Numbered from the stretch's first letter, positions 32,248 to 43,395 are shown. The stretch: 43,395 nt of DNA from Chloromonas sp. AAM2 (GCA_004335635.1 QAXH01001125.1:1-43395), one strand, 5' to 3'. Translations and numbers: made by a program. Notes: generated from the sequence alone by a model not told the origin.

Positions 32248-32850
32248 CGTGCGCCTATGACCAAAGCCGCTAACGTTCTTCTGAACAGGATCACAGGGTG
32301 TGCCTGGCGAGTTGTGATGGGCCACAAAAGCGGACGTATAAATCCAACGAGCAACGAAAAGGCCATGGGGTGTGTGATTTTCCAACGTCCCAACCACTTC
32401 CCCCTGTAAAGTGAACCTTAAGTGAACGCCTGTCTCAGTTAGAGATGATAAGCAGGTCGCACACAGGTATAGATGGTGAGTCTGTACGCCTCTGAAGATG
32501 AAAGCTGGATGTGGGTGCAGTGTGCATGGCTGTCGTTGTCCAACCTTTGCCTTTTGTACGTCAGCAATAGTGCGGACTTGTCTGTGGTGCAATTGGTGCA
32601 TATATAACCCCAGGTGGATGATTTGGTAAACCCAAGGGCGCATACCGGTCAGGGCGCACTCCTGTTGAGAGGGCACACCGCAAAAGTCATTTGTGTTGAC
32701 GCCGCCTGGTATGTTGCACCCACACTTAGCGAGGTGAGGCAGGTCTCCAGCCATGCAGGCCGTGTCAGTACCAGGTATGCTCGGAATCTCATGACAATGC
32801 TTCGCTGGGCTTCCATGTGGTGTCAGTCCGTGTTTTTTTGATGTGACCTG

Positions 32851-32974
32851 ATGTGTATTGCCCCACCTACCCTGAGCAAGAAAGAAGAAGAAAGGCAGGA
32901 ACAGAGGCAGAAACAGAGGCATGAACAGAGGCAGAAACAGCCTCAGAAAGGAAGGCCACCCGTTCTGGCACGCA

Positions 32975-33005
<31 letters not shown>

Positions 33006-33099
33006 CCGGCCACACGAACAAGGGGAAGGACAGGGGCTAGAGCCACATCAGCTAGAGGCAGAAGTGGCCCTGAACAATCCGGCGACCTATGAGCATTGA
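32851..33099 (+). other. Gln-rich open frame with the element-type C-terminus
   Basis: A charged Lys/Glu/Arg/Gln frame (KKEEERQEQRQKQRHEQ) followed by a polyglutamine run from a CAG repeat (32,978-33,003) and ending QGLEPHQLEAEVALNNPATY, two residues and a stop. The ending matches the coding ends at 113-246 and 4,825-4,952 (QGLEPHQIEAE, NDPA). This looks like the C-terminal end of a mobile-element protein, here from a diverged relative, since the following DNA does not match the 3' tails of copies A and D. No upstream coding exon could be tied to it. Confidence 0.5.
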
Positions 33100-33918
33100 G
33101 CATTGCACAGTCCACACCAGCCAGAAAAGCAAGGTGTATGTGTAGTAGCTGAAGACCAGTTGCGAGTCATCTCTCATTTACACTTTACTGACATTTGACA
33201 CCAGCTTAAACCTTTGACGGCAGTAGTCTGGTCATCTAAACCAATGTTGTACGTCTTAACTTGTGAGGGGATGACCAAAGTTGTGATTGTTGTAAGTTCG
33301 ACCTTTGAGAAATTTAGCTGGTCACACTGTCTTGGCTAACGCAATGCTTTTGGAAGGTAGTTTGTGCCTGTCAACACATGACATTGTGAGGGTTGCCATT
33401 TCACTAGCGCTGACACTGACCTTGACCCTGACAATCTTTCAATTCCTGACATTTATATGGCTAGCGGAATGCTTTCGGCAGGCGTTCTGTGGGGTGATGG
33501 CCACAAGGGCTTCACCACCCCTTGCTGACACGGTCAGATTCCAGGAGAAAATTTTTGCAATTTGCGCAATCAGGTGATGTTTGCGTTGGACGTGCTTCAT
33601 GGTGTGCACTCCCTCCTTGTAACCATAGACTGGGCCTGTAACCATAGATTTTGCTACATAGGACACAGAGGACATGCTAAGCAGTCCTAGCTGCCTGGTC
33701 ACGATGCAACGGGATGGTATTGGTCACGATGCCATGGGATGGGATTGGTCACGGCATACACATGAAACGTGGCAGATGGATCACATTGTCTCTCTCTCAG
33801 CAAAGTGGTAGCCAGCTACTGGTCAGATCAACCTCAACGGTGGGAAACGTGCGATTTTTCCTTTCTTGTTTGAGTGGCGCTCACTACACGCGAGTGCACT
33901 TTGGTTGAACCAGCGAAG
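33100..33918. promoter_or_regulatory. upstream region of the AGPase large-subunit gene
   Basis: Contains repeat G copy 2 (33,469-33,623) and a short 25-bp-spaced tandem (GGTCACGATGC at 33,697 and 33,722, partial at 33,747). The tandem lies about 160-220 bp before the start codon, so it sits in the likely promoter or 5' untranslated region. No clear TATA box was identified. Regulation by the tandem is speculation. Confidence 0.4.
33469..33623 (+). repeat. dispersed repeat G, copy 2
   Basis: Same family and orientation as 4,033-4,182, with the same ordered landmarks. An extra AGGGCTTCACCAC-type insertion follows GGTGATGGCCAC. It lies roughly 300 bp upstream of the AGPase start codon. Confidence 0.7.
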
Positions 33919-35765
33919 ATGGCTCTCCGTAGCCATGCCTCTGCCCGCCAGGGTGTGCGCAGCTCCGCAGCGCAGCGCCCAGCCGCTCCAATGATCAGCC
34001 AGGCAGCGTCAATATCAGGACTTCAGCAGGCGAGCCCAGTTCTAGATCGGGCCAGCTGCAGCCGCTCCGCACGCTCCTGCGTGCCAAGGTGGGCAGGATC
34101 CTCGCCCTCTGGCGATCTGTTCGGACATATCTTATCGAGTTCGCCATCATACTCAGCCCTAGGCATCTCGAGCAAGCTCAGCCCGTATGCACGCGCAGGA
34201 CCAGGCGCACCACCGTCAATGTCAAGGCTGTTCTGGAGGCTCCTACCATCAAGTATGAGCCGAACATTCGTTCAAAGACCAGCTCCGTGCTGGGTGAGTC
34301 GAATCAATCAGTCTGTGGGCGAGCAAGGGTATACAGGGTGCACGGGAAACTGCAGAGGCTCCATGCATGGCTACATACTCGATGCTGTGCGTCAGTGTGA
34401 ACTATGGCGAGTCCGATACTGAGGCGCATTAGGCGGGCGGGTCACTTCGAAAGTACCCTTTTCTCCTGCTTGTGCAGCCATCATTCTGGGCGGTGGCGCG
34501 GGCTCCCGCCTGTTCCCTCTGACCAAGACACGCGCTAAGCCTGCCGTGCCAATCGGGGGTGCTTACCGTCTCATTGATGTGCCCATGAGCAACTGCATCA
34601 ACAGCGGCATCTCTAAGATTTACATCCTCACCCAGTTCAACAGCACGTCCTTGAACCGCCATCTTGCCCGTGCCTACAACATGGGCTCTGGAGTTCGGTT
34701 TGGCGGTGATGGCTTTGTTGAGGTCCTGGCAGCTACCCAGAGCCCAGGTGCTGATCTGTGGTTCCAGGGCACTGCTGACGCCGTGCGCCAATACTCATGG
34801 CTGTTGGCTGATGTCAAGAACCGCGTCATTGAGGACGTGAGTGCTCTTGGCAGTTGATGGAGCTAGCCAACAGCATGCCAAATGATCAGCTCATTTCCTG
34901 CAAATAGGCAGTCCAGATTTCTGATTACCGCATTGGCAACTTCTGCAGCCAATGCCTGTCTGTTGGGTGGGCAGCCTTGCATTAAGACGGCTATTGTATG
35001 TACACAGGTCAAGCAGAGTTGAGCGCGCAGGGTAAACTCTGCAATCTTGTGCACAGGTGATTATCCTGTCAGGTGACCACTTGTACCGCATGGACTACAT
35101 GAAGTTCGTCAACTACCACCGTGAGAAGAACGCCGATGTGACAATTGGCTGCATCGCATATGGTGACGAGCGTGCGAAGGAGTTTGGCCTCATGAAGATT
35201 GACGAGGATAGGCGTGTGTTGGTGAGTTGACCAGCCAAACTGTGTTTTGTGATGCGAGGCACACTGGTTGCATTTTCTTGGCAAGTACCTCCTGGATCAG
35301 GCGTGACAGCTGGTGTACTGGCGATTGCACGACTGGGGCGGTCTGCAAATGTGAAGGGCCACTTATGACGTAGGGCTTGACCAGTGGCAGCTGCACGTGT
35401 TCCTGAGTTGCACATCTCATGCCTTTAACACAGTTGGTATGACATGCGCTAGAATATGTCGCCAATTGTTGGCCACTGCATGATGTTACACAATGAATGT
35501 TGTGTCGTTGTATCTTGCACTTCAGTCATTCGCTGAGAAGCCCAAGACCAAGGAGGCGCTGCAGGCCATGGAGGTGGACACAACATGCCTCGGTAAGCTG
35601 CAAATAGCAGCAAGACAGCAGGCCGCAAGATGATTCAAGGTGCAGGAATTGCATCTGTTGCATTCATGGCAGATGCAGTCATGATCATGGCACAAGATCC
35701 TCCCCACTGCACTGACGGGTCTGGGGTCCAGGTGCTTAGCTGACAACTCATCAGCCAACCCGGTC

Positions 35766-35814
<49 letters not shown>

Positions 35815-36975
35815 TGCTACAGGTCTCACACCTGAGGAGGCTCAGGCCAAGCCCTACATTGCGTCCATGGGTATCTACGTGTTCAAGCGTGATGCTCTCC
35901 TCAAGCTGCTGACCGAGGTGGGTCAAGGGAGGATCGCTCGCCCTTGCAAACAGAAGTGGCACAGCCAGGGAGCAGTCTGGTTGCATTCACAGCTGCATGT
36001 AGGGTATCATGGCAACCATCTTCACTTCCACATTCACCTCGTGCATGTTCAGCATCGTTGATGCCAAAGGCACTGGACAGCAGAAGGCATGCTATGACCA
36101 CCCATGCAATTAATTGTACTGTGTGGCTGTCGATTGCTTGTCTTGTCCTGGAGTCAGGACATAATTGTGTACCGTACCCATACCATATTCGTGCACCGTC
36201 TGTGTTCAATACCATACAGTATCATGTGATGTTTGCAGGACTTCAAGTCAGCCAACGACTTTGGTGCTGAGATCATCCCAGAAGCCGCCAAGGTAATGCA
36301 TCTGCCACACGCATGGCACGCCACAGCAGGAAACTCATATTAGGGCATTACATGCACAGAGTCACCTCAGTGTGGGTTATGCCAGTCATGTATGTCAATG
36401 CAAGCAGAGGGCATGACCCGGGTTGAGTGGGTTGGATGCAAACGACAAACATGGCACAGGATGTTGGGTGGACGTACAGTGCCTCAGTCTGCCATCCCGG
36501 GCCAAGTGTAGCGCAAATGGAAAGGGCATGACGACACCAGTTGGCCATGTTGCTGCCTGGCTGCAGTCCATGAACGTGGTGGCTTACCCCTTCTATGGCT
36601 ACTGGGAGGACATTGGAACAGTCAAGAGCTTCTTTGAGGAGAACCTCAAGCTCTGTCGCCATGTGAGTCCAGCCTGTGGCAGGTCAAAACCGCAAAGGCA
36701 CAGGACGCATCCAGCTGCACGTAAATATGTATGGGTCTTTTGTGCCAGGCTCAGGCATGCAGACAAGTCCGGAAGATGGCCCAGGAATTAGACACTTGGG
36801 TTTTGTGTGTGACACTGCTGCTGCATGGACCATGCTTAGCCTGCATGACCATGTTTGCATGCCAGCAAAAGTTTGGCTCAGTAAGCAGGCCATGCTCTAG
36901 CTTGGCCTTGCCCCAAACTCAATCATCGCACTTTTTGCCAGGCCACGTACCACACACTTCTTGTCAGGCCATGTG

Positions 36976-37016
<41 letters not shown>

Positions 37017-38920
37017 TAACCTGCCGCCGCAGCCCGCTGACTTTGAGTTCTACGACCCCCAGTCCCCCATCTACACGTCCCCCCGCGTGCTGCCCCCAGC
37101 TACTGTGGAGAACTGCCAGATTTCGGATGCCATTATTGCACAGGTGAGCCAACTCATGGAGTGCCGCAGGCCGCACACGTGCAGCTGATGGCAGCCACAG
37201 GCATGCCAAGTCTTCCAAACAGACGCACCTTGCCACTCAGCACCTGGGCCAGCTCATCCAATAGGCAAAACTGTGCCTTTTTGAACATCCACCTTTGGAC
37301 GTCCAAGGTGCACATCCAAGGGCACATCCAACTGCTTCAAGCGTGGCAAGAGGTTACAGGACATTGATTGCAATGGGGTCACAAAAGAAGAGGTGGGGTT
37401 GCAGGCTTGTACACGACGTCGAGTACACAGGGTGTTCGTGACCAGCCAGCATCTGCGTGTGGCTTGCTTGGCCATGCTTGCAGGGGTCGTACGTCCACGA
37501 CAGCACTGTCAACAACGCTGTTGTTGGTCTGCGCTCTGTCATCGGCAAGAACTGCACCATTCAGGTGAATAGGGAGAGGCTTAGATCCCGGGGAGAGGCT
37601 CAGATCCCAGGGAGAGGCCGGGTAGGGACTGTGGAGGTGAAGATGTAGTGCTGATGCCCGTAGCTGGATGCACCTGTGAGTAGAGTAAGTCTGGGCGTGT
37701 TACTAGACTAGACGCCAGCACCCTGGTAGAGGAGAAGCGTTTTGCATGAGCAATTCAGTGATGCTTGTATTGTAGGGCTGACAGCCTGTTTAGGCTCGAC
37801 AGCTGGCTTAACTGCTTTGTGCGTGCGTGCTTGCTTACCTTCAGGACGCCCTGATTATGGGTGCTGACTACTACATGAACGACCAGCAGCGGGAGGCCAT
37901 CATCGCCAAGGGCGGAGTGCCCGTAGGCATTGGAGAGGGCTGCACCATCACCAACGCTATCATTGACAAGAACGCATGTGTTGGCAAGGTGAGACGGGGT
38001 GTTTCATGTGCTTTGTCATACTGCACATGGAACGTTTGGCAGCCTCCAATCCTTGTTCTGCCTCATCCTGTTGCGTTTGAACCTTAGCGAGTCAAAGCTA
38101 CATGTTCTCCCTGTCGCTCTCCTGGTTGCTGTTTTCTGGCCTTTGTACCCAACGCTTGTGACAACTGCTTTGAAAGCTGTGATGCAGGTCAACGCTGTCC
38201 CTGAATGCCATACGTTGTCTGAATCAACATGAGCTAGTCATTTCATTTGGAGGCCTGGTGTTAGGTCTCGTGTTGAAAATCGAATGTCGGACGGCCTTGT
38301 GTATGGCCTGGTGTTAAAAAAATCAACTGTCGGCCCACGCGACCCTTCAGCCATTTTAGCCATTCCAGTGACTGTGCACTGGCATTGAGCTGTTCATGGC
38401 TGATCTATCGGCACTGCCACAGTAGCGACTCGTTTTGTCCAATAATTGACGCTCACAAACCAGCCGGCAGAAACCGGTCAGCAGTCCCAAGAAGTGCGAA
38501 AGGCCTGAAAATTACTATTAACTAGGCCTCGATATATAGGCCTATATGTCTCGTGTTGACAACTAATCGTGAAACGGCCTGGTGTGATAGATTAATGCAA
38601 ACATGGCCTCGTGTTAGCCTCGTGGGCCTCATGTTGAAAAGTAAATCATTTTCAAAACCTCGTGTTGATTGAGAGGAGGTACGGTAGTTGTACCATGCTG
38701 GTACCTTGCCTTTGATGTGCTACCCTGCTCTCACCTCTCATTCTAATGTTATGCCTTTGTCGCTCCGCCTGGTCTGGTTCCTATGTTGCTGTAGAACGTC
38801 AAGATCACCAACAAGGACGGTATTGAGGAGAAGATGGACGGCAAGGACGGCATCTACATCCGCTCAGGCATCGTGGTGGTGACCAAGGGCGCAGTGGTGC
38901 CAGACGGCACTGTCATCTAA
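33919..38920 (+). CDS. APL: ADP-glucose pyrophosphorylase large subunit, plastid
   Basis: AGPase makes ADP-glucose from glucose-1-phosphate and ATP, the committed step of starch synthesis in the plastid stroma, as a tetramer of large and small subunits. Exons 33919-34088, 34199-34293, 34478-34836, 35057-35221, 35526-35592, 35823-35917, 36239-36292, 36567-36662, 37033-37143, 37484-37564, 37845-37988 and 38795-38920 join in phase to 520 residues. A Ser/Ala/Arg transit peptide covers about residues 1-65. The nucleotidyltransferase domain starts at [20 protein letters not shown] (89-108), followed by [44 protein letters not shown] (Asp215), FGLMKID, FAEKPK and [14 protein letters not shown]. The C-terminal beta-helix ends [41 protein letters not shown] and [10 protein letters not shown] favour the large over the small subunit. 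Arg99, Lys109 and Asp215 match residues required in catalytic small subunits, so this chain may be active. TGTAA at 39,395 is a possible 3'-end signal. Confidence 0.95.
35773..35811. repeat. (CA)n tract at the end of AGPase intron 5
   Basis: About nineteen CA units, ending 11 bp before the acceptor CAG (35,820-35,822). It occupies the place where a polypyrimidine tract would be expected. Confidence 0.95.
36979..37013. repeat. (CA)n tract at the end of AGPase intron 8
   Basis: About seventeen CA units, ending 19 bp before the exon that starts at 37,033. A short CTGCCGCCGCAG follows. This is the second CA tract next to a 3' splice site in the same gene. Confidence 0.95.
38240..38670. repeat. 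degenerate short repeats in AGPase intron 11
   Basis: The longest AGPase intron (806 bp) contains many variants of GGCCT(G/C)GTGTT, for example GGCCTGGTGTTA, GTCTCGTGTTGA, GGCCTCGTGTTAG, GGCCTCATGTTGA and ACCTCGTGTTGA, at irregular spacing of roughly 30-60 bp. The local AT content is higher than in neighbouring exons. It resembles a decayed minisatellite or insertion. No coding or terminal repeats were seen. Confidence 0.6.
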
Positions 38921-41900
38921 ATGGAGGAGAAATGGAGGGAAGGGGCGTGTGGGTTGCCGTGGGGCACATGCAGAGCCACAGCTTCTGCAGGCTGCCTTTC
39001 TGCAGCAGATGGTAGACATAGTAGAGCTGTCCGCTAATGACAGCTCAAAGAGAAATGGCAATGGACCACTTCTCGCAGTTTTGTTGGCATTGTTGTATGC
39101 ACATGCAAGCAGGCAGGCAGGTTCGCCCGGCTGGCAGGTGTTTGCGCTCCTTTTTCTGAACCCTGGTCAAGGTCCTTGTCGTGCATTGTCTGACATAGCA
39201 ATCATCCTTTTTTGCAACTCTGGGGCGAGTTGGTGTGGGTGACAACAGCTGTACAGCCGCAGGATAGCTCTGTTTGTGCAAACCTTCATACATAGGACGT
39301 GCAGGAGTGCAGGGCTGTCATGGCAGCTCAACCATTTGCGCTTTTCTTGGAACACATGCTTGCTTCAGGATACGCATCTGTGGAAGTAGGTGAATGTAAA
39401 TGCTCGGTGGCATCAGATCACAAGATCACAAGCGTTACTCGCACTCTGACGTCATGAGAGCTGCTATCATCAGCAGAGGCTCAGTAAGTCGGCACGGCAA
39501 ACCACTGTTAGTAGTACGGCCTGTTGTAACATGATCAACGAAGAGCAGGATCACTGAAGATTACTGAGGCTCATGCAATGGCTTGCCCATGTGCATTGAC
39601 AGCTTGACACACAGCTGGTAACCGTAGCGAACATTTATCCACTGGTTTGCATCTTGTACTGCACGTACTGTGCGCCAGTGTACAATGGCAAGCCGGCTGT
39701 ACTCGTGCTCAGTGCTGTCTACTCCAGTAGCCCCTCAGGCTGAAATGAAAGCGAGAATATACCGTACTACTCTTAGAACAGGTTCCTTACTTCGTGCGGG
39801 CCCGCGAGCCAGAGACGAAAGGAAAAGCAGTGCGTGACCCCAGAAACGGCTGAAATTGAGAGGCACGCTCAACAGCTGAGTCAGGGCCTTCTTCTTGAAC
39901 ATATTCATTTGTACATCGCCTCACTATTGGTCGGCAAACCTCATGCCACCTAACCCTAGCCCAAACATATCCCCTACCTGTGTCACAAGCCACAGGAGGC
40001 GCGCCACAGTTGATGCCATCTGGGACTGGTAAGCACATGAATTCAACCACTGACTTGAGCAAAATATTACACAATACGCGTTGTTGTACACGCGTGATGT
40101 AAGATCTGACTTCATTATCTCTGCTAACAGGGAGCTCAGGAAGGCACAAGGGACCCACCAGCTCTTGCTAACACGGCTAGAGTAGCAATGCATTTGATGT
40201 TTGCAGCATCGCGTCATTTGCGCGGACTTGCTTCCTGGTCTTGTAACCGTCGACCGGCCTAGCAGTAGCTTTGTGGCAATGCTCAACAGACAAGCGATTC
40301 CACTTTGCGGCTGGTGCTGGGATTGTGTGTTGCTTGTGTGTTCCTTTGCCGAATTGTGTGTTCCTGGGCCAATGAGTGTGTGCAAGCCGTAACCGTACCG
40401 CTCACATCGTTACACAGACACCATTGCACCTCATAGTTTACGCGAAAGCTCCTGACAAATTGCAGTGCGTGCATCCTGATGGCCGGCTCGTGAATGCGTC
40501 TCCCGCCTACACTGCACTGCAAGCAGGTTCAGAGCCAAGCAGTCTGTTTGAACAAAGCTGTGCGTGGAGGGCGCTGCGAAAAGAAGAAAGCATTGGTACG
40601 CAGCACAGCAGGCAATGCAGTAGCGTTGTGCCCAGTAAACATCAGGTGAGATGGCCGTGGACGTGCAAGCCACTGATCGGCACAGTATTGTTTTGCGCAA
40701 AGACCCGGCGTAACTGACGAGCTGGCATTGGCTATTATATGGTGTGCCTACTTCACTGCCTGCCTGCAGGGCGCCAATGGGCGGGCAGCTGGTAAAACAA
40801 CACTTGGGCGCGATGAATGCCTCAGTCAAGAGGCTCTGCAATTCAGTTGCCTACTTGACACGCAACACCGCAGCACCACAGCACCACACACGGTGTAAGA
40901 GAAGAGTTCACATCGCAGCTGCTTCAGCCAATTCACCTGCAATTTAGTGAGTAGGTCAGATGGCCGGAGCTTGTGATTTGCAAGCTTTGCATCACAATTT
41001 GCGGAGGAAGCCATCCAAACTCATCACATGGCGGGCTGAAAACAAGCACAATATGTTCATGCTGCATGCATGAGTGGCAAGCGCTGCCGCATGTGCTCAT
41101 CCGACCTCATCTCCATCTGCATGCCTACAGTATTCGTTGGACAGGCTACCTTCATCGACACGCAGATGAGGTTGCTCGCAAGTCGGAAGGACAGGTCATG
41201 AGGCGAGGCCGTGCATGACAGCGTCCTGGCGTGTAACATCCTCCCCGTCATGACGCTCAACTTCAACGCCCTGGGGTAGTCAAAGCAAGTGCACCACAGA
41301 CAAGTTCAGCTTGTAACAGACAACAAGGGCTAGAGAAAAAAAATGAGTTGTATTTATTATCAAAAATGATTTGTATCACTCTGAAAGGATTAGGTACACA
41401 CAAAACTGGAGGGATTAGGAGGTGGGCTTGCATAAGGGAGGAGGCTTGTATAGGAAAGGACCAAACAGGTGTACCTCTGACCCTTTTGTAAGCAAGCTAA
41501 CGTTGTCAGGTCACTCAAATCCAGGGTTTACGGTCATTCTAAGAGACTGAACAGTGTAAATAAAAGTCCTGCAGTGTTTTTTTCTTTCTGCGGTCAACCA
41601 CAACGACAGAACAAATTCAATCCCGCAACGAAACCACAACAAATTCTATCAAGGCGGCTGGATAGCTCGTCAAGAGTAAAGAGCAAAGTAGAAAACAAAA
41701 CGGTAAAGTGGTTAGCGTGATTAAGGACGCCGAGCAACATGTGCCCAACCACCATATGGGGGCAACCATCCCCCCCTACCAGAGCCATCACTGGTGGGAA
41801 TCTGACCCCCAACCTCAACCATTGGCTGCTGGCGTTAGGGTCCGCTTTGGAGTTTGTCTCCTATCTTGACCCTGATCTTGGGTAGGAGGTATCCAAAACC

Positions 41901-42879
41901 ACACCATCTTCTACATCGACCTTACGAGTGGTTTAGTATGGGCTGGGAAGTGTGAGGGGGGCCCGGCGCTGGCGTGGCCTTTGCAACCTGTGGCGGTAGA
42001 CCGCAGGTCACGCAGGCAGTGATCCAAAGCCGGATGCAGAGCGGGATGTGCTTGCATACCTCAGAAGTGCAGTTTACGTGTGACATGCACCCCATGCTCA
42101 TGACATGAGTGGCGGCGAGGGTTCGGTTTGGGCATGCTGAAGTTTGATGACCTGTAAGTGACTTATACTGCTTAAGCGAACTACGCAATTGAGTTGACCA
42201 GGAGGTGGGTCTTGCAGAGAGCTGTCGAATGAGCCCCTTTTCATGATTCTGAGCCGTTACTGTGTGGTTTCCAAAACTTTCAGAAGGCGGAGGCCATTGT
42301 GATGCTAAGATCACGGGCTTCTCGCACACACACCACCCACCCACCCTTTCTTTACTCATTTAAATATCATGTAAAATTTGGTTTTTCATACTTGTATCTG
42401 GCAAATGAACGCTTGCAGGGCAGGCCACATTATACAGTATGAGCAAAGTGCAACCACCCCTCGCTGCCCACCTGTTGCAGTGGCACGCAGTGCAACGATC
42501 TCCGTATCCCAACGCGCGAATGGGTCCGCCTTGCCTGTGCACGGCCGGCCGCATGCAAAACACGCACCCGATGGTGCAATGCCTGCCCCTCTCTTTCAGT
42601 GTTCTCCTGCTAGCATGCAATCATGCAGTGGCGCCACGGAGTGAAACGGATGAAGTGTTTGATACTCTAACAAATCTGGCGAGTGAGGGCTTGCAAGGCA
42701 GGCCGCAGCACACAGCAGGAGCAAGTGAAACCCAGGCTGCAATAGTTTGGAAGACACGGTTGTGAAACACGTGTAGAACGTGTGTGGTTCAGTGTTGAAG
42801 TATACAAGACTTGGTGGTGTTGAAAAACACCGGTTTTTGGGGCACCAAAGGTGCTGGGTGGGTCAACCTCGTGGGTTGA
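38921..42879. other. intergenic stretch without a supportable gene
   Basis: Begins with the AGPase 3' untranslated region (TGTAA at 39,395). A weak relative of repeat G may lie near 40,170-40,250. From about 41,330 to 41,720 the sequence is clearly more AT-rich than elsewhere. A minus-strand frame at 41,594-41,818 there (LGVRFPPVMALVGGDG, VVGHMLLGVLNHANH) looks somewhat protein-like and could be the tail of a mobile-element ORF, but I could not identify it. Two loosely similar GC-rich segments near 42,415 and 42,690 share GCTTGCA(G/A)GGCAGGCC. No rRNA or tRNA was recognised. Confidence 0.4.
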
Positions 42880-43395
42880 TCATGCCTGGTGAATGGCCTT
42901 CCTGACCGTGGCCAACATCCACTCGTGCATTGGTGACGTCATCACGGGGATGACCTTCTCCAGAATTTCTTCAGCAATGTGGGAAGTCTGGGGCTCGCAC
43001 TCCAACAAGCACTTCAAGCTCCAGAGGAAGGCGACGAGTGCGTCGTCCCTTGTGAGCCTGGTGCTGAGGTGGTACAGGATGCTACGGCCCTTGATGCCAG
43101 CGCCTTTCGTGGACTCGATGCACTGCACCTGCGAAGCAATGTGCAAGGCAGATAATGGTATTTAGACACAAAACGCTGGCCGGGTCGTGTCGCAGTGCGC
43201 GACGTATTTGCACTGCGCGCTCACCAGAGGGCTGTTGGAGGGCAGGGCTGTGTAACACCAAGTGTAGATTTCCAGCAGCTCCATGCACTGGCGACGAGGG
43301 GCAGTAGGTATTGAGCTGCGTGGTTTCTGTCTGAGATCTGGCTGCAAGGCTGCGACGCCAGTGCGCCCACATTTGCGCTGTGAGTGTTGCATGCT
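42880..43395 (-). CDS. 3' end of an unrecognised gene, cut by the window edge
   Basis: The last exon 43128-42880 (stop at 42,880) is preceded in phase by an exon ending at 43,225 with donor GTGAGC. That exon starts at 43,341 or 43,379, both of which have a CAG acceptor in phase. The visible C-terminal ~122 residues or more are helical and rich in Leu/Ile/Glu: CMELLEIYTWCYTALPSNSP, GAGIKGRSILYHLSTRLTRD, DALVAFLWSLKCLLECEPQT, SHIAEEILEKVIPVMTSPMH and EWMLATVRKAIHQA. It could be an alpha-solenoid end. No family is recognised, and the 5' part lies beyond the window. Confidence 0.65.

Noticed and set aside
31873..33021. 382-codon minus-strand frame as one continuous exon of the 260-residue gene
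   Set aside because: Only the part from about 32,247 down to 31,990 looks coding and ends in a proper donor in phase with the next exon. The upstream part includes the complement of a polyglutamine tract and runs of Leu.
36977..37014. CA tract as part of coding sequence
   Set aside because: It would give Thr/His runs inside a conserved enzyme. The exon clearly begins at 37,033 with PADFEFYDP.

Overview
The window looks like nuclear DNA from a green alga (Viridiplantae, probably Chlorophyta). Three genes are recognisable by family. They are the plastid outer-envelope channel OEP24, a gamma-carbonic-anhydrase-like (CAL) subunit of mitochondrial complex I, and the large subunit of ADP-glucose pyrophosphorylase. 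All genes are cut into many short exons by GT-AG introns with mostly GTGAGT/GTGCGT-type donors. For five genes I built full exon chains by hand whose phases agree from ATG to stop. The species cannot be fixed from this sequence.

Layout. 1-6.6 kb is gene-poor and full of dispersed repeats: 3' ends of a transposable-element family, a 204-bp duplicate and a 37-bp tandem array. 6.7-8.1 kb (-) encodes an unrecognised protein with one membrane segment. It is divergent from OEP24 (+, 8.7-10.8 kb). 10.85-13.1 kb is intergenic with more repeats. 13.1-17.8 kb (-) is a ten-exon ankyrin-repeat gene that carries a foldback element in one intron. 19.1-20.6 kb (-) is the complex I CAL subunit, divergent from a large eleven-exon gene (+, 21.0-28.9 kb). 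That gene encodes a ~1376-residue protein I do not recognise, with long Lys/Gly/Ala/Gln-rich and Pro/Gln/Ala-rich stretches. A probable partial gene (-) converges on it at 28.9-29.2 kb. 31.1-32.2 kb (-) is a three-exon gene for an unrecognised 260-residue protein, possibly organelle-targeted. 33.9-38.9 kb (+) is the twelve-exon AGPase large subunit. 38.9-42.9 kb shows no supportable gene. The right edge holds the 3' end of another unrecognised minus-strand gene.

How the genes relate. There are no operons, and neighbours share only intergenic space. Two divergent pairs (membrane protein/OEP24 and CAL/large protein) each have about 0.4-0.5 kb between starts and may share promoters. The products serve plastid envelope transport, mitochondrial respiration and starch synthesis, with no single pathway.

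The most unusual structure is mobile or repetitive. A family with an exact terminus (TCACAAG...CTTGTGA) occurs six times. Two repeat modules that abut each other at 5.75-6.55 kb recur at the OEP24 locus with the last two OEP24 exons lying between them. Long CA tracts, or a 27-bp tandem repeat, sit directly before several 3' splice sites. I saw no prokaryotic-type system, CRISPR array, rRNA or convincing tRNA.
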